From: G965247475 sp965247475 | Lineage (GTDB): Bacteria; Chloroflexota; UBA11872 | Direction of reading: 5' to 3' | Length of the DNA: 64,000 bases | Assembly: GCA_965247475.1 (NCBI GenBank) | Contig: OZ252016.1 | Coordinates: 1,674,001 to 1,738,000, forward strand | Shown here: positions 24,880-33,541 of the stretch, piece by piece | Numbering within the stretch: the stretch's first letter is position 1 | How the letters are laid out: every line of letters starts with the position of its first letter | Position numbers and translations under genes: made by a program | The notes under the pieces: model-generated | What the model saw: only the letters and a program-made list of their open reading frames with translations | What the model was told of the DNA's origin: nothing | Database searches by the model: none

Positions 24880-26196
24880 ATCGAAATCGCCCTTGGGCTG
24901 ATCGTATTCGTCGCGCTCATCCTGGTGAACAGCCTGTTCGCCGGGGGGCAATTCGCGCTCGTGGCCGTCGATCGCTACCGGGTCGAGCAGGCCGCCGGCG
25001 GAGGCGCCCGTCGCGCGCGATCGGTCATGCGGGCGCTCAGATCGCTGTCCTTTCAGCTCTCCGGCGCGCAGCTGGGGATCACGGCAAGCTCGCTGGCGCT
25101 CGGGTTCGTCGTCGATACGTCGCTGGGGCCGTTGATACGTCCCGCGGTCGCATGGATCCCAGGAGTGAATGAGGGCTCGCTGGTACCGATCACCGCCGGC
25201 GTCGCGCTCGGCGTCGCGACGGCGACCCAGATGGTGCTTGGCGAGCTGGCGCCGAAGAATCTAGCGATCGCCAGGCCAATGTGGTCGGCGACGCTCTTCG
25301 TGCCGCCGATGCTCGTGTTCTCCGAGGCGCTGCGTCCGGTGATCCGGGCGCTCAACGCGGCGGCCAACTGGGTGCTGCTGCGCGTAGGCATCCAGCCGAG
25401 GGAAGAGCTCGAGGGCATGCGGTCGGTCGAGGAACTGCGTGGAGCGCTCCGCTGGGCTCAGCAAGAAGGGGCGCTGCACGGGGTCGAACACGAGCTGCTG
25501 GACCGCGTGTTGCGGCTGGGCGAGCAGACGGCGCGCGAGGTGCTGGTGCCGCGCTCCGCCATGGTGGCGCTGCACGCGGACGACTCGCTCGCGGATCTAG
25601 CCCGCGCCTCGCGCGATTCGGGGTTCTCGAGATTTCCCGTCTATGCGACCGGTGGCGACGACGTGATCGGCGTCGCCCACGTCAAGGACACGTTTGGAAT
25701 CGATCCGGAGACGCGCGCCGCCACGCAAGTGGTCGCGCACATGCAGCCGGCATTCGTGGTTCCGCTGACGCGCGACCTCCGGTCCTTGCTGGTGGATCTG
25801 CGCACCGAGCGCCACTGGCTGGCCGTGGCCGTGGACGAGCACGGAAGCGCGGCAGGGATCGTGACGGCGGAGGACGTGATCGAAGAGCTGCTGGGACCGA
25901 TCGAGGACGAGTACGACGCGCCCGGCGCGCGGCAGATCGTCCAGGCCGGTCCCGGCGCCCACATCGTGGTGGGGGACATCCGACGCGACGAGTTGCAGGA
26001 GGCGATCGGCTTCACGATTCCCGAGGGCCGCTTCGAGACGCTGGCCGGGCTGCTGCTCACCATGTTCCAGCGGCTGCCGACGCCGGGCGATCAGACCACC
26101 TACGGCGGCTGGACATTCCGGGTGATCGAGATGGACGGGGTGCGGATCGGCCGGGTGCTGATGACGGCGCCGCCGCCGAGGCGTGACGCGGAATGA
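24880..26196 (+). CDS. CNNM/CorC-type CBS-domain membrane protein 2
   Basis: About 438 residues: DUF21 membrane domain with LSGAQLGITASSLALG and GELAPKNLAI, hallmarks of the family, then a CBS pair (~205-325; VPRSAMV, SGFSRFPVY, DEHGSAAGIVTAEDVIEELLG) and the CorC-associated C-terminal domain. Probably a Mg2+/divalent-cation transporter or its regulator. The first transmembrane helix (IEIALGLIVFVALILVNSLF) is reached only from an ATC at 24880, with AGAGGG seven bases upstream; the first canonical start is the GTG at 24925 in mid-helix. The 3' end overlaps the next gene (ATGA). Confidence 0.87.
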   Translation: MEIALGLIVFVALILVNSLFAGGQFALVAVDRYRVEQAAGGGARRARSVMRALRSLSFQLSGAQLGITASSLALGFVVDTSLGPLIRPAVAWIPGVNEGSLVPITAGVALGVATATQMVLGELAPKNLAIARPMWSATLFVPPMLVFSEALRPVIRALNAAANWVLLRVGIQPREELEGMRSVEELRGALRWAQQEGALHGVEHELLDRVLRLGEQTAREVLVPRSAMVALHADDSLADLARASRDSGFSRFPVYATGGDDVIGVAHVKDTFGIDPETRAATQVVAHMQPAFVVPLTRDLRSLLVDLRTERHWLAVAVDEHGSAAGIVTAEDVIEELLGPIEDEYDAPGARQIVQAGPGAHIVVGDIRRDELQEAIGFTIPEGRFETLAGLLLTMFQRLPTPGDQTTYGGWTFRVIEMDGVRIGRVLMTAPPPRRDAE

Positions 26197-27524
26197 CGGC
26201 GATCTACCTGCTCGTGGCGCTGGGACTGCTGGTCGCCAACGGCTTCTTCGTGGCGGCCGAAGTGGCCGTGACCGCGGCGGCCGCCCGCCGATCGACGATC
26301 GAGGAGCTGGCACGCCGGGGCGGCCTGCGCAGCCGGATGGCGCGCGCATCGGTCCGGGAGCTCTCGTTCATGCTGACCGGCGCGCAGCTTGGGATCACCA
26401 TGGCATCGCTGGGTCTCGGATTCGTAGCCGAGCCGGCGATCGCCGACGGGCTGGTCGCGGCGCTGACGCCGCTGATCGAGATTCCCGGCGCGGCGATTCA
26501 CGCGATCGCGGCGGTGATCGCGCTCACCGTCGTGGTGTTCCTGCACATGGTGCTGGCCGAGATGGCGCCGAAGAACCTCGCGATCGCCGATCCGATCCGC
26601 ACGGTGCTGTGGATCGCCGTTCCGTTCCGGCTCTACGCGAACACGTTCCGGGTTGTGCTCTGGACCCTGAACGGCGCGGCCAATTTGGTCGTTCGCCTGT
26701 TGCGGGTACATCCACGCGAGGAGCTGGCGACCTCGTACACGTCCGGGCAGATCGAGTCGATCCTGCGGGCGCTGCGGCAACTGGGTGCGATCGACGCGTC
26801 AGCGCACCGGCTCGCCGCCCGCGCGCTCGGGTTTCGAACCCGCAAGGTGCACGAGGCGATGGTGCCGCGGTCGGAGGCCGTGGCGGTGTCGCTGCGCAGC
26901 ACCCCGAACGAGCTGGAGCGGCTGGTCGTCAGGACCGGGTTCTCGCGCTTCCCCGTCTACAACGCGGGACCGGACGACATCGAAGGCTTCGTCCACGCCA
27001 AGGACCTGCTGGGGCTCGACGAGGGCGTACGCGACCAGCCGATCCCCCGCCGCATCGTGCGGCCGCTGCCGGTCGTCCCGGAGGCCGGGGAGGTGGGGCT
27101 GCTGCTGGCCGAAATGCGGCGCCGGCGCAGCCACATGGCGTTGGTGATCGACGAGCACGGCAGCGCGGCCGGCATCGTGACGCTGGAGGACTTGGCGGAG
27201 GAGCTGGTCGGCGAGATCCGCGATGAGCACGATCGAGCTCGCGCCAGGGTGCAGCGCGCGGGGCGCGACCGCTTTGTGGTCGCGGGCAACGTGCGAGTGG
27301 ACGAACTGCGCGCGGCGACGGGTCTGGGGCTGCCGGACGGCGACTACTCGACCGTGGCCGGCTTCGTGATGGCGAGGCTGGGAGCGGTTCCCAACGAGGG
27401 TCAGAGCGTGCGTGTGAACGGGTGGGTAATTCGGGTTCGGCGGATGGAAGGCCCGCGGGTGGAAGCGCTGGATATCGTGCGGCCGACGAACGCGTCCCCG
27501 GTCGGCGAGGCCGGTGCGGGGTGA
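26193..27524 (+). CDS. CNNM/CorC-type CBS-domain membrane protein 3
   Basis: 443 residues with the same order as the preceding paralogue: N-terminal helix (TAIYLLVALGLLVANGFFVAAE), LTGAQLGITMASLGLG, AEMAPKNLAI, a CBS pair (RKVHEAMVPRSEAV, TGFSRFPVY, DEHGSAAGIVTLEDLAEELVG) and the CorC-associated domain. Here the start is an ordinary ATG overlapping the previous stop by four bases. Two such paralogues side by side may form a heterodimer, since CNNM proteins work as dimers. That is an inference. Confidence 0.9.
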   Translation: MTAIYLLVALGLLVANGFFVAAEVAVTAAAARRSTIEELARRGGLRSRMARASVRELSFMLTGAQLGITMASLGLGFVAEPAIADGLVAALTPLIEIPGAAIHAIAAVIALTVVVFLHMVLAEMAPKNLAIADPIRTVLWIAVPFRLYANTFRVVLWTLNGAANLVVRLLRVHPREELATSYTSGQIESILRALRQLGAIDASAHRLAARALGFRTRKVHEAMVPRSEAVAVSLRSTPNELERLVVRTGFSRFPVYNAGPDDIEGFVHAKDLLGLDEGVRDQPIPRRIVRPLPVVPEAGEVGLLLAEMRRRRSHMALVIDEHGSAAGIVTLEDLAEELVGEIRDEHDRARARVQRAGRDRFVVAGNVRVDELRAATGLGLPDGDYSTVAGFVMARLGAVPNEGQSVRVNGWVIRVRRMEGPRVEALDIVRPTNASPVGEAGAG

Positions 27525-27663
27525 CGGACTGGTCCTCCTGTATTGGGCTGAGTCACGCCGTTCGCGTGCCCGTTTCGACTGGCTCAGGGCCGGTCCTGTC
27601 GAGGCGCCGAGCCTCGCCGTTGCCGCCGGTTCGCCGCGCCCGTAGGCTGAGGCGGGAACACGG

Positions 27664-28449
27664 ATGAAGCGCTCACACACCTACCAGGCCGAAGGCATCG
27701 TGCTGAGCCGGCGCGAGCTCGGGGATGCCGACCGGATCGTGACGGTGTACACGCGCGAGTTCGGCCGGCGCCGTCTGGTCGCACGCGGGACGCGGATGCC
27801 CGCCAGCCGGCTGGCGCCGCACCTGGAGCTCTTCAACCGCGTCCGGCTGCTGGGCGCGGTCGGCACGAACCTCGACATCCTGTCGCAGGTCGAGGCGCTG
27901 GAGACGTACCCCCGGCTGCAGACCGATCTGGCGGCGTTCTCGGCCGCCGGATGGGCGATCGAGCTGCTGGACGGTCTCAGCGAGGACGGCGAGAGCATCC
28001 CAGACGCCTACCACGCACTGCTCACGTTCCTGCGCGGCCTCGCGCTGTCGGACGAGCCGCCGGAGGTCTGGCTGGGGGCGCTGACGCTGACGCTACTCAA
28101 CATCCACGGGTACTCGCCGGAGCTGGTGTCGTGCACCGGGTGCGGCACGAGCGTCGAGCCGGGGCGGCACGCCTTCGCGCCGCACGTGGGCGGCGTCGTG
28201 TGCGGCGACTGCGCGCCGCGGCAGCACACATACGCGCTGGGCCTGGACACGCTCAAGGTGCTGCGGTTCCTGTCGCGTGAGGGGTTCCACGGCGCGGCCA
28301 AGGTCCGGGCGGATGCCGCGACCCGCGGCGAGCTCCGGAGCACTCTGCGCGCGTACGTGAGCGGGATCGTGGAACGAGACATCAAGTCCGCGCGAATGCT
28401 CGATCGCGCGGGCGCGACGGCGGACACCGCCGACGGCGTTGAACTGTAG
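27664..28449 (+). CDS. recO: DNA repair protein RecO
   Basis: RecF-pathway protein that helps load RecA on single-stranded DNA. 261 residues: an N-terminal OB-fold (EGIVLSRRELGDADRIVTVYTRE), a helical domain and a zinc site with two CxxC pairs (SCTGCG and CGDC, ~157-183). It starts at the ATG at 27664, 139 bases after the CBS genes; that gap holds a GAGGC/GCCTC hairpin (near 27600) but no obvious promoter. It leads into glyS, a common neighbourhood. Confidence 0.93.
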   Translation: MKRSHTYQAEGIVLSRRELGDADRIVTVYTREFGRRRLVARGTRMPASRLAPHLELFNRVRLLGAVGTNLDILSQVEALETYPRLQTDLAAFSAAGWAIELLDGLSEDGESIPDAYHALLTFLRGLALSDEPPEVWLGALTLTLLNIHGYSPELVSCTGCGTSVEPGRHAFAPHVGGVVCGDCAPRQHTYALGLDTLKVLRFLSREGFHGAAKVRADAATRGELRSTLRAYVSGIVERDIKSARMLDRAGATADTADGVEL

Positions 28450-28497
28450 ATCGCCGCGGCGGACGGCGGATACGACACTGGCAGTGAAGGAGAACTA

Positions 28498-29802
28498 GTG
28501 GCAGCACCCGATCTCGATACGCTCGTCTCGCTGGCCAAACGACGCGGGTTCGTGTTCCCGAGCTCCGAAATCTACGGCGGGTACGGCAGCACGTGGGACT
28601 ACGGCCCGCACGGCGCCGAGCTGATCCGCAACGTCAAGGAGGCGTGGTGGCGGGACACGGTGCAGGCGCGGGAAGACGTGGTTGGACTGAACGCGTCGAT
28701 TCTGATGCACCCCCGCATCTGGGAGACGTCCGGCCACGTGGAGCACTTCCAGGACCCATTGGTTGAGTGCCCGGCCTGCAACCGGCGCTACCGCGAGGAC
28801 GACCTCGAGGACACGCGCTGCCCGCACGACGACGCGGAGCTCACGCCCGCCAGGCAGTTCAACACCATGTTCAAGACGCACGTCGGGCCGGTCGAGGACG
28901 AGGCCTCGGCGGCCTACCTCCGCCCGGAGACGGCGCAGGCGATCTTCGTGAACTTCAAGAACGTGCTCGACTCGAGCCGCGTGCGACTGCCGTTCGGGAT
29001 CGGCCAGATCGGGAAGGCGTTTCGCAACGAGATCACCACCGGGAACTTCATCTTCCGCAGCCGCGAGTTCGAGCAGATGGAGCTGGAGTACTTCGTGGCG
29101 CCGGGCGAGGACGAGGCGGCGTACGACGCATGGACGGACGCGCGCTTCGGGTGGTGGCGGGAATACGGCGTCGACGCCCGCAAGCTGCGGCGGCGCACAC
29201 ACGCACCCGAGGAGCTGGCCCACTACGCCAAGGCGACGACCGACATCGAATACGAGTTTCCATTCGGGTGGGGCGAGATCGAGGGCGTGGCGAACCGGAC
29301 CGACTACGACCTGCGTCGTCACTCCGAAGCCAGCGGCGTGGATCTGCAGTTCTTCGACGAGACCACCAAGGAGCACGTGGTGCCGTACGTGATCGAGCCG
29401 TCGGCCGGCGTCGATCGCGCCGCGCTCGCCTATCTGTCGGACGCGTACACGACGCAGGAAGTGCGCGGCGCGGACCGCGTATTCCTGCGCCTGGACCATC
29501 GCCTGGCCCCCATCAAGATCGCGGTCTATCCACTGGCGCGGAACAAGCCGGCGCTGATGGAGCGGGCGCGCACGATCCACGACGATCTTCGCGGCCGCTG
29601 GCCCACATTCTTCGACGCGACCGGGTCGATCGGCCGCCGCTATGCGCGCCAGGATGAAGCGGGGACGCCGTTCGGGGTGACGGTGGACTACGACACGCTG
29701 GATGATCAGGCGGTGACCGTGCGTCACCGGGACACGATGGAACAGGATCGTGTGAGCGAGGGGGAGCTGGCCGGCTACCTGGCCGAACGGCTCGCCTGGT
29801 AA
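28498..29802 (+). CDS. glyS: Glycyl-tRNA synthetase, single-chain alpha2 type
   Basis: Charges tRNA-Gly. 434 residues of the dimeric class II type, not the alpha/beta split bacterial enzyme. Class II motifs are visible: RGFVFPSSEIYGG with the YGPHG strand, RPETAQ (motif 1/2 region), FRNEIT, and a C-terminal anticodon domain starting around RLAPIKIAVYPL. A cysteine set (CPAC...RCPHD) suggests a small metal-binding insert. It starts at the GTG at 28498 behind GGAG. The tRNA-Gly(CCC) lies far off at 52284. Confidence 0.94.
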   Translation: MAAPDLDTLVSLAKRRGFVFPSSEIYGGYGSTWDYGPHGAELIRNVKEAWWRDTVQAREDVVGLNASILMHPRIWETSGHVEHFQDPLVECPACNRRYREDDLEDTRCPHDDAELTPARQFNTMFKTHVGPVEDEASAAYLRPETAQAIFVNFKNVLDSSRVRLPFGIGQIGKAFRNEITTGNFIFRSREFEQMELEYFVAPGEDEAAYDAWTDARFGWWREYGVDARKLRRRTHAPEELAHYAKATTDIEYEFPFGWGEIEGVANRTDYDLRRHSEASGVDLQFFDETTKEHVVPYVIEPSAGVDRAALAYLSDAYTTQEVRGADRVFLRLDHRLAPIKIAVYPLARNKPALMERARTIHDDLRGRWPTFFDATGSIGRRYARQDEAGTPFGVTVDYDTLDDQAVTVRHRDTMEQDRVSEGELAGYLAERLAW

Positions 29803-30435
29803 GTGGACGCGAATCCAGAGCCGAAGGCGGCCGATTCGTATTCGCGGCTGGAGCGTGTGGCGCTCGGGCCGTTCCGCGCCGGGATGGCGTACGCGCTGCG
29901 GCCCCTGGTTGGCGGACTGGCACGGCTGGGCGTGCCGCCCAACGCCCTGTCACTGCTGCAGATCCCGCTCGGATTCGTGGTCGCGATTCTCATCGGGCCG
30001 GCGCCGCGGGCGGCGTTTGGCGTGTTCCTGGGCACACTGCTGCTGGATGCGATCGACGGCGCGCTGGCGCGCGCCACGCATCGCACATCAACCTACGGGG
30101 CGTTGATCGATCAGGTCTCGGATCACGCGCGTGAGATCACGATGGTCGGCGGCCTGGTGGCGGCGGGCGCGCTGCGCGGCGAGATTGGGGTGGCCTACGC
30201 GCTGACCTATCCGGCGTTCAGTTTCCTGCTCTACGTCGCGAACCGATACGGCGCGTCGGTGCCGCTGGCGATCAAGACCTGGATGATCTTCTATCCGTTC
30301 TTCTTCATATTCCTCTGGTCGGGTCCGAACTGGCTCGACGTGACCGGCGGCATGGCGGCCGGCTTGATGGCGGCGGGGAGCGCCGTGGCGCTGGTTCGGC
30401 TGCGCGGTCGGATGGAGACGGTCGCGGCCCGCTGA
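29803..30435 (+). CDS. CDP-alcohol phosphatidyltransferase family membrane protein
   Basis: A 210-residue membrane enzyme transferring a phosphatidyl group from a CDP-alcohol to an acceptor, as in phospholipid head-group synthesis. The full family signature is present: DAIDGALAR, eight residues, GALID, three residues, D (residues ~84-108). About five or six membrane segments follow. The acceptor (inositol phosphate, glycerol phosphate or other) cannot be told. The GTG start follows the glyS stop with no gap (TAAGTG). Confidence 0.88.
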   Translation: MDANPEPKAADSYSRLERVALGPFRAGMAYALRPLVGGLARLGVPPNALSLLQIPLGFVVAILIGPAPRAAFGVFLGTLLLDAIDGALARATHRTSTYGALIDQVSDHAREITMVGGLVAAGALRGEIGVAYALTYPAFSFLLYVANRYGASVPLAIKTWMIFYPFFFIFLWSGPNWLDVTGGMAAGLMAAGSAVALVRLRGRMETVAAR

Positions 30436-30465
30436 GCAGGCCCAATCTCGGCGCTGGATGCGGTT

Positions 30466-30482
30466 CCGGCCGCGCGGGCCGG
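30466..30482. terminator. Hairpin between convergent genes
   Basis: CCGGCC (30466-30471) and GGCCGG (30477-30482) form a perfect 6-bp stem with a five-base loop in the 47-base gap between convergent stop codons. There is only a two-base T run, so a bidirectional intrinsic terminator is plausible but weak. Confidence 0.4.
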
Positions 30483-31310
30483 TCAGCCTTCGGGCCGCTC
30501 GGAACCCGAGGGATCCACGATCCACACCCACTCGCTGAACTGATCGGCGATCTCGTCCACCCGCGCGCCCCGCCAGCGAACCGTCATCGGCCCATCGCCG
30601 AGGTCGAAGGTCGGGAACCGGAACGCGCCGTGCTCCGTGGTGCCCGGCTCGACCCGGCCGCGCGGCGGCTCCACGCCCGGACCGACCGAGATGATGGCCG
30701 GGTGATCGAGCTGCCGCTGTTCGATCGAGAGACTGGTGGGAAACGCGTTCACGACCTCCGCGCGCTGATTCTCGACGGTCATGAACACGCGTGTCTCCTC
30801 ATCCGCGAACTCAATCCGGTCGAGCGTCACCCGCACCCCGCGTTGCTCCAGCGCCTGTCCAACGCGGAGCAGGATGCGCGTGGGTCGAATGCCGAGGCGG
30901 TCGGTCACGAGCACGCGCTGCACCCGCACGACCGGGTGAACAATCTCCTCGCCCGCCGAGTTGCTCCGGGTGAGCGACCCGTCGACGACGCCGAAGGCTT
31001 GGACAAACGCGTCGCGCGTGAGCTCGGCCGGCGCCGCCGGTACCACGAACGCGATCGAGAGTTGGTCGTTGTCGAAATCGACCCAGGCCAAGAAGAGATC
31101 GCCGGCCGGATGCTCCTCCGGCCCCGCATACACGCGTGCCCGGAGATCGACGCGGCGGCCTTGAATCAGCTCCGGGTCGGAGCGGACGGACGGCCAGTCG
31201 GCGTTGGTCAGGGGCTCGATGCCAGGCGCGGAGGTCTCCGGGAGGGCGGACTCGCCGCACGCCGCGAAGGCGATCAGCAGCGCGCCGACCATGACTCGCC
31301 AACGGTGCAT
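30483..31310 (-). CDS. Predicted lipoprotein with DUF4352-like C-terminal domain
   Basis: A 275-residue secreted protein. The N-terminal signal ends in a lipobox (FAAC, Cys18), so it should be anchored to the outer face of the membrane. An N-terminal domain (~35-140) is followed by a beta-rich domain with RVTLDRIEFADEETRVFMTVEN, like the telomeric-repeat-binding/DUF4352 immunoglobulin-like fold used in extracellular proteins. No enzyme motif is seen. I start at the ATG at 31310, which gives a proper signal peptide; the frame extends further upstream without similarity. Confidence 0.72.
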   Translation of the reverse strand: MHRWRVMVGALLIAFAACGESALPETSAPGIEPLTNADWPSVRSDPELIQGRRVDLRARVYAGPEEHPAGDLFLAWVDFDNDQLSIAFVVPAAPAELTRDAFVQAFGVVDGSLTRSNSAGEEIVHPVVRVQRVLVTDRLGIRPTRILLRVGQALEQRGVRVTLDRIEFADEETRVFMTVENQRAEVVNAFPTSLSIEQRQLDHPAIISVGPGVEPPRGRVEPGTTEHGAFRFPTFDLGDGPMTVRWRGARVDEIADQFSEWVWIVDPSGSERPEG

Positions 31311-31404
31311 ACGCGCGACGCCAAGCGGATGCGGACGGATCCAGCAAGTCTCCCACGACCGAATCGGCAAGAGTCCGCGCGGAATCGGGCAGCCGGTGCG
31401 ACGG

Positions 31405-32460
31405 CTAGGCAAAGGCCCCGAAGTAGGCGACCGCGGATGGACCGATGACATCCAGCGCGTAGCCGCCCTCGAGGACGTGCAGCGTTGGAAGATCCAGGCC
31501 GCGAATCCGCTCGCCGATGCGTCCAAAATCATCGCTGTGAAGGCCGAAGGTCGCGATCGGATCGGCCTCGTGGGTGTCGAATCCGATCGAGACGATCAGG
31601 CTCGACGGTGCGTAGTCGGAGATGATCGCACAGGCACGATCCATGACGGCGAGGTAGGGCTCGATGGTCGTGCGCGGCGGCAGCGGGAAGTTGTGGTTGT
31701 AACCCTCGCCGTCGCCCGAGCCCCGCTCGTCGGCGCGCCCGGAGAAGCCGGGATAGGCGAAGCGCGGATCGGCGTGCAGGGACACATACAACACGTCGGC
31801 ACGCTCATAGGCCAGGTGCTGGGTGCCGTTGCCGTGGTGGTAGTCGATATCGATCACCGCCACGGGCCCGTCGCGCGACAGCCGGTGCGCCGCGATCATC
31901 GCGTTGTTCAGGTAGCAGAAGCCGCCCATGCGGGAATGCTCGGCGTGGTGCCCGGGAGGACGGCAGAGCCCGATCGCCACGCGCCGACCGGCCGCGATAT
32001 GGCCGGCAGCGGTGAGCGCCACGTCAACGGCCGATCGCGCGGCCGCGTAGGTGCCCCGCATGAGCGGCGCGTCGGATCCGAACGCAAAGAGCCCGGCGCG
32101 GACCGCCAGGCTCGGGCTCTCGGGAACGGCCGGGTCGCGCGAGGCGGGGATCGGCGAGATTTGCTCGCCCGGCTGGACTTGGTCGGCGGTCCCCTTGAGG
32201 AACAACAGGTACGCGCGCGCATGGACGGCGACGATCGCGTCGTCGTCGTGCGGCTCCGGGGGCAACGGATCGATCAGGCCGGCATCCAGGAGCGCCGCAC
32301 GGATGATCGCGGGGCGATCGGGCACCTCGGGATGCGGCGCCGTGCGACCGTCGATCATCTGTAGCCAGGGCGCGTGATCGCGGTGCGCCTCGGACGATAT
32401 GAGAGGTGTGGGCAGCCCCAGACCTCCGAGCCGGCGACGGGCGTGCATTCTGCCATCCAT
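31405..32460 (-). CDS. Histone-deacetylase superfamily amidohydrolase
   Basis: A 351-residue zinc enzyme of the HDAC/acetylpolyamine amidohydrolase/acetoin-utilisation family. Active-site features: RPPGHHAEHSRMGGFCYLNN (His pair), DIDYHHGNG (Asp and His zinc ligands), IGFDTHEADP (second Asp ligand) and the LEGGY loop. In bacteria such enzymes usually deacetylate polyamines or other small amides; the substrate cannot be read here. It is divergent from the formamidase gene at 32614, which also hydrolyses amides. Confidence 0.88.
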   Translation of the reverse strand: MDGRMHARRRLGGLGLPTPLISSEAHRDHAPWLQMIDGRTAPHPEVPDRPAIIRAALLDAGLIDPLPPEPHDDDAIVAVHARAYLLFLKGTADQVQPGEQISPIPASRDPAVPESPSLAVRAGLFAFGSDAPLMRGTYAAARSAVDVALTAAGHIAAGRRVAIGLCRPPGHHAEHSRMGGFCYLNNAMIAAHRLSRDGPVAVIDIDYHHGNGTQHLAYERADVLYVSLHADPRFAYPGFSGRADERGSGDGEGYNHNFPLPPRTTIEPYLAVMDRACAIISDYAPSSLIVSIGFDTHEADPIATFGLHSDDFGRIGERIRGLDLPTLHVLEGGYALDVIGPSAVAYFGAFA

Positions 32461-32613
32461 ACGATCCGCCGGATACGCCCGCGGCTCTGTTCCGGCGTAA
32501 GCGGGTTCCTACCGTCGAAGCCGCGGCGCCGCCATGACGCGGAGGCACCGGCAGGACCACGGCCGGTGCTGTGCTAGCGTGCCCACCGGCAGCCGAGCCA
32601 GCGAGCGCGGTAG

Positions 32614-33531
32614 GTGTCGAATCCCGTTCCCCGGACCCGGATCGAGGCCGATTCGGTCACCTATCTGTTTGATGCGGACGCGCCGCCGGTGCGGACGGTC
32701 GAGGCGCCGGGACAGCTCACGGTCGTCAGCCGCGACGCCTACAACGGGGCCTGCGATCCGCTCGACGTAGCGGAATACCTGAAACAACGGTCGCCGGGTC
32801 GGATGAATCCCTGCACGGGTCCGATCGGCGTGCGCGGCGCGGCGCCCGGCGACACGCTCGCCGCGACGATCGACGACATCCGCGTAGGTTCACGCGGATA
32901 CGTGGCCACGCCGCCAGGGACGGGGCTGCTGGGAGACACTCCGATCGACGTGTCGATCCTGCCGTTCGACGTCGCGGGGGACACGGTGACGATGGCGGGA
33001 AGGGTGCAAATGCCGCTCCGGCCGATGGTCGGAACCATCGGCGTGGCGCCGGCCTCGGGCGCGATCGAGACGCTGAGCCTCGGCAGCCACGGCGGCAACC
33101 TGGATATCAACGAGATTCGGGTCGGGACGACCGTGTACCTGCCGGTGCGGCGTCCCGAGGCGCTGTTCGCGATCGGGGACGTCCACTCCACGATGGGCGA
33201 TGGCGAGATCCACTCGGGCGTGAACACCGCGGCCGAGATCGATCTGTCGCTGCGCGTGTTCCCCGGCGAGGACCTCGAGTGGCCGTGGCTCGAAACGAGC
33301 ACGCACGTGATGACGGTGGGCGTGGGCGACGACCTCGCCGCGGCCGCGCGCATGGCAAGCGAGGCCATGGAACGACTGCTCGTCGAGCGGGGCGATGTCG
33401 CGCGGGCCGAGGCGCGGGCGCTGCTGGGCGCCGTCGTGGACCTGCGGCTGGGTCAGGCCGGCGGGTATGGCGTTCCGGTCAGCTGCTTCGCCATGGGTCC
33501 GAAGACGCTGATTGCAGGCGGGACCGGGTAG
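32614..33531 (+). CDS. Acetamidase/formamidase family amidase
   Basis: A 305-residue member of the FmdA/AmdA family, hydrolysing short-chain amides to acid and ammonia. It shows TGPIGVRGAAPGDTL, GSHGGNLDINEI and IGDVHSTMGDGEI, which are family landmarks. It starts at the GTG at 32614, divergent from the HDAC-family gene, and runs convergent with gnd (10 bases between the stops). Whether the substrate is formamide, acetamide or a product of the neighbouring deacetylase is open. Confidence 0.9.
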   Translation: MSNPVPRTRIEADSVTYLFDADAPPVRTVEAPGQLTVVSRDAYNGACDPLDVAEYLKQRSPGRMNPCTGPIGVRGAAPGDTLAATIDDIRVGSRGYVATPPGTGLLGDTPIDVSILPFDVAGDTVTMAGRVQMPLRPMVGTIGVAPASGAIETLSLGSHGGNLDINEIRVGTTVYLPVRRPEALFAIGDVHSTMGDGEIHSGVNTAAEIDLSLRVFPGEDLEWPWLETSTHVMTVGVGDDLAAAARMASEAMERLLVERGDVARAEARALLGAVVDLRLGQAGGYGVPVSCFAMGPKTLIAGGTG

Positions 33532-33541
33532 CGGAGCGGCG

